From a bacterium (Candidatus Blackallbacteria) CG13_big_fil_rev_8_21_14_2_50_49_14 (GTDB taxonomy: Bacteria; Cyanobacteriota; Sericytochromatia; UBA7694), in the NCBI GenBank assembly GCA_002783405.1, contig PFGG01000083.1, positions 1-63,941 of the forward strand: DNA of 63,941 nt, given 5' to 3'. Position 1 is the first letter of the stretch. Every line of letters begins with the position of its first letter. Positions 6,616-13,189 of the stretch are shown piece by piece. The position numbers and the translations under genes were made by a program. A model generated the notes under the pieces. That model did no database searches and was not told the origin of the DNA. It saw only the letters and a list, made by a program, of their open reading frames with translations.

Positions 6616-9390
6616 TTAAGCAGCCAAAGCCTCATTTAATTCTTCAAGAATGCTGTTCATTTCATCTCCAAATAATTGCCACATTTTGCCCCGACCGCCC
6701 TGGGCATCAAAGGGAGTATAGTCCAAGTCATCAATATCGACATGAATAGAAGTAGCGATTTGTTCTTTGAGCATATAAAGCCACTCCATTTGTTCTTTGC
6801 TGAATTTCAGAATACCCGCTTGTTTCTTAAACAGCCATTGCTGAAAATTGCGATCCACCGTTTTATCGTATGCGGTTAAGGTCTCATCAATGCCTGCCAA
6901 TTTGCGAATCAATGCTACCAAAGCTACTAACTCATTTTTTGGCTGACCGCTGACAGTTTCCAATTGCTCATAAGCTTTCCAGATATTGAGTGGGGCCAGA
7001 GTCGGTTTATCTTGAATGAGTTTTTCAGCGACTTCTTTGAGCATTTTGTAGGTCAAATCCCGCCTTTGATATGGTTGACCATAAAATATTTGAAGTGCTA
7101 TAAGCTCGTCCTTTTTACCTTCTACCCACTCAGAAAAGGTTTTGATGGTTTCTTGCGCACGATCTTTATTGTCTTTGTCCCAGCCTGCATGAATCACTTC
7201 ATCCGTATTGACTAGATCAATCTTTTGTTCATGAGATCGGCGCACGTTTTCAATATACAGGTTTAAGTCACCTGTAAAGACGTGAGCTGCTTCATTTTGC
7301 AAGGCTTCTATTTCTTCTTGAATGGCTGCTTGAATTACAGCCGGGGCTTGTCCTTGTTTTTGCTGTTTGATTTCCTGCTCAATGCTTTCCAGAACATCGG
7401 GGTTAAAGGCATTCAAAAGCCCTTTCACGACCTGAGAAATGCTTTGACCCTTGGCTTTTTCTTGAAAAGCTTCCTTTTCTTTGTCGGTCATTTGTTTATC
7501 CAGACGGGTTAGACGGTTCGCCAAGGAAGTAAATAGTTCTTCATCTCTGGCTCCAACCGCCACAGCCGCTAACAGTTCTTTGAGGGCAACACCAGGCTTT
7601 TTCTCCAGTGGGCGGCTATCTGTTTTTAAGCTTTGGGTGACGCCGATGGCATCCACAATCACAAAATGGTCTTTGGCAATTTTAGCTGAAGGAGACACTT
7701 TTTTCAGGTCATCAAAATGAATCACCCGTGTACCTCGGCCTTTCATTTGCTCAAAATAGTTGCGGCTTTTGACGTCACGCATAAAGAGCAAACATTCCAG
7801 TGCTTTAACATCGGTGCCAGTGGCAATCATATCCACTGTGACAGCTATCCGAGGATAATAGTCATTGCGAAACTGAGCTAAAACCGATTTGGGATCTTCG
7901 CTGGCCCGATAGGTGATTTTCTTGCAAAAGCGGTTTTCTTCATCAAACTCTTCACGCACGATTTGGATAATATCATCGGCATGGCTGTCTGTTTTAGCAA
8001 AGATCAGCGTTTTGGGGACTTCAAACTGACCTTGTGAATCCATGCGATCAGGAAACATCTCAGGCAAATGCTCTTTAAATGTGCGAATCACCGTTCGGAT
8101 TTGACTGGGATTTACTATGTCCTTGTCTAATTGTTTGTTGGAATAACTTTCATCTTCATCTTGCATCGCATAGCGTTTTTTGCGGCTCAGGCGTTCCCGA
8201 TGCTCAATGTATTCGCCTTTCCAAAGCGTTCCGCCCTTTTTACTAATTTTGGTTTCAATCAAATACACGTCATAGCCAACATTTACCCCATCCGCAACGG
8301 CCATTTCATGAGAATATTCCGACACCACATTTTGCTTAAAATAGGCAATGGTACGGGCGTCTGGTGTCGCAGTTAGCCCAACTTGAAAGGCATCAAAATA
8401 GTCCAGAACTTGCATCCACAGATTGTAGATGCTGCGGTGACACTCATCTATGACAATGAAATCAAAATATTCAATTGGCAATTTTTCATTGTATTCGACA
8501 GGGGGAACTTCTTTGGGCTGCCAACGCTCATTGGGGTTTTCTTCTTCCGCGCTTTCTTCTAGCTCTTGGCCTTTCAAAACTGCATAGAGCCGTTGAATGG
8601 TGCTGATATACACCTGATTGTCATCAGGAATATGCCGAGACTTTAAGCGATGAACCCCGTAAAGCTCTGTAAATTTGCGATTGTCGTCATTGGGCAAGAA
8701 GGCCATAAATTCTTGTTCCGCCTGCTCACCCAGGTTTTTTGTATCCACTAAAAACAAGATGCGTTTGGCATTGGTGAATTTGAGCAGACGATAAATAAAG
8801 GTAATAGCAGTAAAGGTTTTACCGGAGCCAGTGGCCATTTGAACCAAGGCTCTGGGTTTATTGTGTTTGAATGATTGTTCCAGATTTGAAATCGCGTTAA
8901 TCTGGCACTCTCTTAAGCCTTCAGTGGGAAGGTTGCTCAGTTGCAATAAAGATGCCCGTAGGGATTCAGACTTTTTTAACCATTCTTGCAGGGTCTTCGG
9001 TTTGTGGAAGGTAAAGACATTGCGTGCTCTCGGTTTGGGATCTCTAAAGTCCGTAAAAGTGGTGACTTCTGCGGTACTAACGTAGACAAAGGGTAATTTT
9101 TGATTATTGAGGTACTTTAATTTAGCAGCCGCATAGTCTTCTGCTTGATCTTCATGTACTGAGAGTCTGTAACCTTCGTCTTTGGCTTTGGCTTCAATCA
9201 CGCCGACTGGTTTTCCTGCCACAAAAAGCACATAATCGGCTGGCCCCACATCTGTTTGATATTCTCTAACAGCGACACCCAAACCAGCATTTATGTTTAT
9301 ATTCTTTTTATTTTGAATCAACCAGCCACAAGCAATTAATTGTTTATCAATCTCGTCTCTCGCTCGTTGTTCTGGATTTTGATTCATCAT
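6616..9390 (-). CDS. hsdR: type I restriction endonuclease / translocase subunit
   Basis: HsdR translocates and cleaves DNA at unmodified sites. The 924-residue protein has an N-terminal HSDR_N PD-(D/E)XK nuclease (Asp52 in ADY, Glu66-Ala-Lys68), a superfamily 2 helicase with Walker A ATGSGKT (186-192) and DECH box (315-318), and a C-terminal EcoEI-type helical region. All visible motifs are intact. It is the first gene of the operon. An AAGGA ribosome-binding sequence precedes a double ATG (9390 and 9387), so the exact start may be the second. A degenerate attC-like hairpin lies about 45 bp upstream. Confidence 0.95.
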   Translation of the reverse strand: MMNQNPEQRARDEIDKQLIACGWLIQNKKNININAGLGVAVREYQTDVGPADYVLFVAGKPVGVIEAKAKDEGYRLSVHEDQAEDYAAAKLKYLNNQKLPFVYVSTAEVTTFTDFRDPKPRARNVFTFHKPKTLQEWLKKSESLRASLLQLSNLPTEGLRECQINAISNLEQSFKHNKPRALVQMATGSGKTFTAITFIYRLLKFTNAKRILFLVDTKNLGEQAEQEFMAFLPNDDNRKFTELYGVHRLKSRHIPDDNQVYISTIQRLYAVLKGQELEESAEEENPNERWQPKEVPPVEYNEKLPIEYFDFIVIDECHRSIYNLWMQVLDYFDAFQVGLTATPDARTIAYFKQNVVSEYSHEMAVADGVNVGYDVYLIETKISKKGGTLWKGEYIEHRERLSRKKRYAMQDEDESYSNKQLDKDIVNPSQIRTVIRTFKEHLPEMFPDRMDSQGQFEVPKTLIFAKTDSHADDIIQIVREEFDEENRFCKKITYRASEDPKSVLAQFRNDYYPRIAVTVDMIATGTDVKALECLLFMRDVKSRNYFEQMKGRGTRVIHFDDLKKVSPSAKIAKDHFVIVDAIGVTQSLKTDSRPLEKKPGVALKELLAAVAVGARDEELFTSLANRLTRLDKQMTDKEKEAFQEKAKGQSISQVVKGLLNAFNPDVLESIEQEIKQQKQGQAPAVIQAAIQEEIEALQNEAAHVFTGDLNLYIENVRRSHEQKIDLVNTDEVIHAGWDKDNKDRAQETIKTFSEWVEGKKDELIALQIFYGQPYQRRDLTYKMLKEVAEKLIQDKPTLAPLNIWKAYEQLETVSGQPKNELVALVALIRKLAGIDETLTAYDKTVDRNFQQWLFKKQAGILKFSKEQMEWLYMLKEQIATSIHVDIDDLDYTPFDAQGGRGKMWQLFGDEMNSILEELNEALAA

Positions 9391-9432
9391 TTTTCCTTGA
9401 TTTTTTCAGTCTAGAATTTTCATCTTCCAAAT

Positions 9433-9467
9433 GTCTTGCGCCAGTCAAGACGATGTAAGAGTTGGCT
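9433..9467. other. degenerate attC-like half-site B upstream of hsdR
   Basis: GTCTTG (9433-9438) pairs with CAAGAC (9446-9451) around a 7-nt loop, followed by a bulge G (9452), ATGTAA and the box GTTGGCT (9461-9467). The opposing arm before 9433 does not complete the outer stem. The order and sequence match the full sites at 88-146 and 9604-9662. It lies in the 335-bp gap (9391-9725) between hsdR and the upstream gene, which otherwise holds only site D and the spacer between the two. Confidence 0.4.
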
Positions 9468-9610
9468 GTGCAAGCCGAGACCTTTGATTTGTAAGCTTTA
9501 TGCGCTTTTTTGAAAAGATCACTTGCCCAGTATACCATCTCCATGTATGATTAAGAAGTGTCTCAAAAGCGCATTCTGGTTAGGTTTTAACCTCGGCTTG
9601 TCCAGCCAAC
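9461..9610. repeat. 150-bp non-coding segment with 19-bp terminal inverted repeats
   Basis: The segment starts GTTGGCTGTGCAAGCCGAG (9461-9479) and ends with its inverted copy CTCGGCTTGTCCAGCCAAC (9592-9610), 17 of 19 positions matching. Nested inside are a second inverted pair, ATGCGCTTTTTTGA (9500-9513) and TCAAAAGCGCAT (9563-9574), and a GGTTTTAACC palindrome. A related segment occupies 10890-11034. No convincing reading frame is contained. It looks like a tiny non-coding cassette between two attC-like sites, or a MITE-like element. Confidence 0.55.
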
Positions 9611-9662
9611 GCCGCACATGTGCTGCGAACGTAGTGAGTCAGTACGATGTGCATTGTTGCGC
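9604..9662 (-). other. attC-like recombination site D (59-bp imperfect palindrome)
   Basis: Outer boxes AGCCAAC (9604-9610) and GTTGCGC (9656-9662) flank 3-nt unpaired spacers (9611-9613, 9653-9655). GCACAT (9614-9619) pairs with ATGTGC (9647-9652), one G bulges at 9646, GTGCTG (9620-9625) pairs with CAGTAC (9640-9645) with one G-T wobble, and the loop is 14 nt (9626-9639). Length, spacer size, bulge position and loop size equal those of site A, while the stem sequences differ. That covariation is typical of attC sites recognised by structure. It lies downstream of the stop of the 357-residue gene on the minus strand. Confidence 0.6.
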
Positions 9663-9725
9663 GGCATATATTAACATGCAATTTCTTTTTTCATCTGTTT
9701 AAACCTAAACATCACTTACATTTTA

Positions 9726-10799
9726 TTAGAAATAGTTATACGTAAAAAAGATCTCTTCCTTATGATTAGGACAAATAAAAACTCTTCCAATTACGGATGC
9801 TGGAGAAAACTCTACATAAGCATAGGGATCAAGATGGTAAATATTAGTCATAGGTTGAGAGCATTCTTTACATTTTGCAATTTCATCAAAACCAGCTGAT
9901 AGTGGCCATCCTCCAAGCTTATCACTTTCGTAAGGGATTTCAAAAAAAGTGTGAGCATGTTTCTCTACTTTTGTAAATAAGGAAGAAATTTGAGGCATAA
10001 AATTTGTGAGATACTCTTCATCGGGTAACTCTTCTCCACCATAGTTCCAACTTTTGATTTGAACTGGTGAAAATATTACATAATCAGAATTTTCACCATA
10101 TTCAGGATACTCTACAATGTTTTCTAACTCTTCAACTGGGACATAAGTACAGAAGTAATTTGGTGAGTTAGCATTTTGCTTAGGATCAAACAATTCACAA
10201 TCACCAGATTGATCTACACAATAATAAATTTTTAAAGCCCCCTCTCGTATAGTAAAATCGAAGTTTTCAGGTAACTCGCTCAAATTTAGCTGAAGTAGAT
10301 GAGTCAGCGGGTGCTTACAATTTTTGCAACTAGGATAATTTTTGTTTTTTAAGTAGGATGCACCTCCATAATGACTGGATTGAAGCCAGTCATTAGTCAG
10401 CTCAGTTGAAACTTCAGGTAACCAAAACGGTCTGAGTAAATGCTGTTCGATAAGTTTATTTTGAACTATTTGAGTTGTTTGTAGATAGATTTCTGATTCT
10501 TCGACTTCGACATAACCATTGGAAATAGCTTCTTCAATCTTTTCTTTGTAAATACTGCTCGCACGTAGGTAATCCGCATCTAAATTTGGACTGCCATCTA
10601 TACGTCCGAATCTATATCCAGCATCTATTTTTTCGACATTATTTAGAATTGATTCAGCAAGTCCAGAACGAATGATTAAATTTGGATTACTATATGAAAT
10701 TTCTATTGCTTTTGAAGGAACAATGTTTGAATTCAAGAAATATCGACTACCAGCACGTAATTTTGTGTCAATATTATTTTCTATTTCATTTGATGACAT
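9726..10799 (-). CDS. DUF1963/YwqG-like protein with two zinc-knuckle CxxC pairs
   Basis: A 357-residue cytoplasmic protein. The segment HPLTHLLQLNLSELP, a following strand with KIYYC, and KLGGWP in the C-terminal part are features of the DUF1963 (YwqG) family, whose function is unknown. Two CxxC pairs (CKNC in the middle, CKEC near the C-terminus), each followed by a Pro and a hydrophobic Leu/Met, and a late CPNH look like zinc ribbons. The gene stands alone between an upstream half-site (10863-10896) and a downstream attC-like site, the layout of a gene cassette. An AGAAGG ribosome-binding site lies 11 nt before the ATG. The family call is moderate. Confidence 0.65.
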   Translation of the reverse strand: MSSNEIENNIDTKLRAGSRYFLNSNIVPSKAIEISYSNPNLIIRSGLAESILNNVEKIDAGYRFGRIDGSPNLDADYLRASSIYKEKIEEAISNGYVEVEESEIYLQTTQIVQNKLIEQHLLRPFWLPEVSTELTNDWLQSSHYGGASYLKNKNYPSCKNCKHPLTHLLQLNLSELPENFDFTIREGALKIYYCVDQSGDCELFDPKQNANSPNYFCTYVPVEELENIVEYPEYGENSDYVIFSPVQIKSWNYGGEELPDEEYLTNFMPQISSLFTKVEKHAHTFFEIPYESDKLGGWPLSAGFDEIAKCKECSQPMTNIYHLDPYAYVEFSPASVIGRVFICPNHKEEIFFTYNYF

Positions 10800-10862
10800 C
10801 TGTAATTAATCCTTCTGTATAATTGGAAAATTCTTGTTAAGATTACTATTCTTTCTCCATAC

Positions 10863-10896
10863 CACTTGCGCAGTCAAGTGAGTGAGTTAGTTGCGC
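10863..10896. other. degenerate attC-like half-site C
   Basis: CACTTG (10863-10868) pairs with CAAGTG (10875-10880) around a 6-nt loop CGCAGT, followed by a bulged A and the box GTTGCGC (10890-10896), identical to the box of site D. The left arm is not complementary. It lies upstream of the 357-residue gene, as half-site B does relative to hsdR. Confidence 0.35.
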
Positions 10897-11864
10897 GGCG
10901 CAGGGCCTAAAATCTAGTTTTTTCTTATGCGCCTTAAATTGATTCATAGTCTAATTTCTTGCCTCACCCGCAATATTTTTACAGCCTAAAACGCGCATTA
11001 TAACTTGGTTTTAACCGCACAAGTCCGCCGCAACAAGTAATTATCCAGGGGCAGGATAATCCCATCACCACCCCCAGCCCCCTTCTCAACACAAATCCCC
11101 ATCAGCTTTTCAGCCTTGCGGTATAACTCCACTCTGTCCCCCAAATCAGCGAAATTTAGCATTTTCCAAGCAAGCCCCCAAGGTCCATCTAACACGCCAA
11201 AAATCAACTTATCCTGTTTCCGTATAACTCCACAAATCGGAGAATTATACTTCTGAATGGATGATCCCCTGTGAATCTTTCTTCCGTATAACCCCACCCC
11301 AGGAAGAATTATCCACTCAAGTAATTTTCCTCTGAAGAATTCTTCGCTTTCTGGATAATTCCTCTTTTTGAAGGGTTATTCGCTTTCTGGATAACTCCGA
11401 AAACGGAGAATTCACCACCCATCAAAAAACATCTTTCAGTAAGAGAAGGTATTCAGATTAATGCAAGATCAAAACCACACCCATAGAATACAATTCAATC
11501 GAAAAAGAATCAAGATCCCATCAGTACCTCAAAAATTTGTCACATAAGTACAAATTTTTAACAAATAAATGAAATCTGTTAAATTGTATTTTAATTGTCA
11601 TAATTCAATAGAAATCGCGTAAGGCAAAGCATTACTCTTGGAACATTGAATGCCTCAAAATCGAGAATTCATCGCTTTCTGGATAAGCCACAAAATCTGG
11701 AGTTATACAGAAGAAGCACTATTAAAGGTTAATAAATAACTAAAATAAACTTAATTATTGGTAAATTCAAGCAAGACAGATCTCCATCCTCAGGATAGAA
11801 AATTATCAGCGGAAAATAATTCCGCCTTATAAATCAAGTGTTAGAGAAAGAGAGTTTCAATTCC
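10897..11864. other. about 0.97-kb non-coding boundary with palindromic repeats
   Basis: No credible gene is visible. 10890-11034 resembles the 9461-9610 segment (TTATGCGC, then GCGCATT, GGTTTTAACC and a terminal GCCGCAAC). From 11035 on there is a family of imperfect palindromes built on GGATAACTCC or GTATAACTCC, followed by GGAGAATT or GGAGTTATAC (for example near 11220-11255, 11385-11412 and 11680-11710). The 14-mer CGCTTTCTGGATAA occurs three times (11345-11358, 11381-11394, 11673-11686). The DNA is strongly AT-rich from about 11410 to 11830 and marks the change from island to core-like sequence. A minus frame at 10998-11297 is discussed under rejected items. Confidence 0.6.
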
Positions 11865-12335
11865 ATGCGTCAATTTATTATGCTTTCACTCAGTTTTTCA
11901 ATTCTGGCAGCTTGCCAAGGCCCCACACCTTTGGCGGTAGCCCCCCGCTCCCTTCAAGCAGCCAGCGTCAGCCGTGCTTCTGCTCCCCAGATTCAAAACC
12001 CCACCCAAGCCCTTCCCACCAATGCCAATCAGGCTGATGCGCTCTATGGTTTTCGCAAACCTGTGGGCACCATGAAAATTGAGCTCTATTCCTCCACACA
12101 GACAGTTGACCGAGAATCAGCCATGCTGCATATTAAAGAGTTCTTTCGCAAATATGTCGACCAGAACGATATCGTCAACTACCAAGTCGTAAACAAAGAC
12201 GGTGTTCCAGATACCTTTTTTATCAATATCTTTGGCGGCAATAAAACCTTCGTGGTACAAAAATTGCTTCCCGATTTGAGATACTATCTGACTCAACGTA
12301 CCCGCATTAGAAATCTCGACTATTACTCCAACTAG
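11865..12335 (+). CDS. small lipoprotein of unknown function
   Basis: Starting at the ATG at 11865, the product is 156 residues with a lipoprotein signal (MRQFIMLSL, then ILAAC lipobox at about Cys17). An in-frame GTG at 11838 would add nine residues before the signal; the purine-rich AGAGAAAGAGAG just upstream of 11865 supports the shorter form. A Ser/Ala/Gln-rich linker follows, then a folded domain with an INIFGG motif near the C-terminus. The family is not recognised. The gene is monocistronic and ends at a strong terminator. Confidence 0.75.
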   Translation: MRQFIMLSLSFSILAACQGPTPLAVAPRSLQAASVSRASAPQIQNPTQALPTNANQADALYGFRKPVGTMKIELYSSTQTVDRESAMLHIKEFFRKYVDQNDIVNYQVVNKDGVPDTFFINIFGGNKTFVVQKLLPDLRYYLTQRTRIRNLDYYSN

Positions 12336-12344
12336 CTTCTAAAT

Positions 12345-12373
12345 AAAAAGCCTGGCTTTTGCCAGGCTTTTTT
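12345..12373. terminator. bidirectional rho-independent terminator
   Basis: AAGCCTGGC-TTTT-GCCAGGCTT hairpin with an A run before and a T run after the stem, so it can serve both the plus-strand lipoprotein gene and the minus-strand gene ending at 12422. Confidence 0.9.
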
Positions 12374-12421
12374 CATGGGGAAAACGCTCGCTATTCAAAG
12401 CAGAGGCCCAACAGCTTCGGC

Positions 12422-13180
12422 TTAAAGCGCACCCGCTTTGCGCGCTTTTTTTTCAAGATCCCGGTTCTGACCCAATTCTTTAAAACTCAAGAGCTGTTTG
12501 CCCGGAAAAGCATTCACAAACACCATATGCACAGCCCCTGGCCAGGTCAGTATCCAGTTGCGGCCATCCTGACTGGCTTGGTAAAGCCCATTCTGGGCCT
12601 GAACCACCAATTCGTGGTTCATATGTTCAGACAGATAGCCAATCGCATCGTCTTTGGGAAAAGGGCGGCCTTCAGAAGCATAGTCGCGGTTCTGAGCAAC
12701 CAACCAACGGTGAAGTTTCAAAAGATCTGAAAAAGCAGCAAGCCATGGGAAACGCCTGACCTCACGAAGGGGGACGCGCCAGGAGGAAGCAAAACGGGAA
12801 TTGTTCACATTCAAAGTTCTGCCATTGACAAAAACCTGAGATATTTCTTCGTAGCGTGCAGAGATCGCCAGACTCTGCACCCAGACCGACATCGCTGCCA
12901 ATCCGGTTTCAGAATGCAAATAGAGTTGAAAATACGTAGTCACATTGGCGGTGAAATTTTCTATCCGATAAGCCCCCTGCACCTCAAAGCCTTCAGCCTC
13001 GATTGCTTCTCGGCGGGAGTCGAGCCATTCCTGAATCTCAGGAGATTCCTGCTCTAAAAGGGGGGTGATCTGCACCCGTCGCGTCACCCAATGTTGGGCT
13101 TTGACAATCGGTATGCCCACCACCAGGGGCGCGAGCAGATAAACGGCAAGCATGCCGCCAAGTGTTTCAATCAAGGCCAT
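12422..13180 (-). CDS. hypothetical membrane-anchored protein
   Basis: A 252-residue protein. Residues 1-28 form a hydrophobic N-terminal segment (GGMLAVYLLAPLVVGIPIV) that is probably an anchor rather than a cleaved signal. The rest is a soluble alpha/beta domain with many aromatic residues and no motif that I recognise. It is the last gene of a three-gene minus-strand operon, 9 bp after the TPR gene. Partnership with the envelope-type proteins upstream is inferred from position only. Confidence 0.7.
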   Translation of the reverse strand: MALIETLGGMLAVYLLAPLVVGIPIVKAQHWVTRRVQITPLLEQESPEIQEWLDSRREAIEAEGFEVQGAYRIENFTANVTTYFQLYLHSETGLAAMSVWVQSLAISARYEEISQVFVNGRTLNVNNSRFASSWRVPLREVRRFPWLAAFSDLLKLHRWLVAQNRDYASEGRPFPKDDAIGYLSEHMNHELVVQAQNGLYQASQDGRNWILTWPGAVHMVFVNAFPGKQLLSFKELGQNRDLEKKARKAGAL

Positions 13181-13189
13181 GGCAATACC

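Noticed and set aside
9347-9544. 65-residue minus-strand frame overlapping the hsdR start
   Set aside because: It crosses the half-site B hairpin and the first 44 bp of hsdR in another frame; it is better explained by the palindromic segment.
10998-11297. 99-residue minus-strand reading frame in the island boundary
   Set aside because: It runs through the GGATAA/GTATAA repeat family and the conserved segment end near 11030, has no clear ribosome-binding site, and its C-terminus is encoded by the repeat. It is probably an open frame over non-coding DNA, although parts look protein-like.
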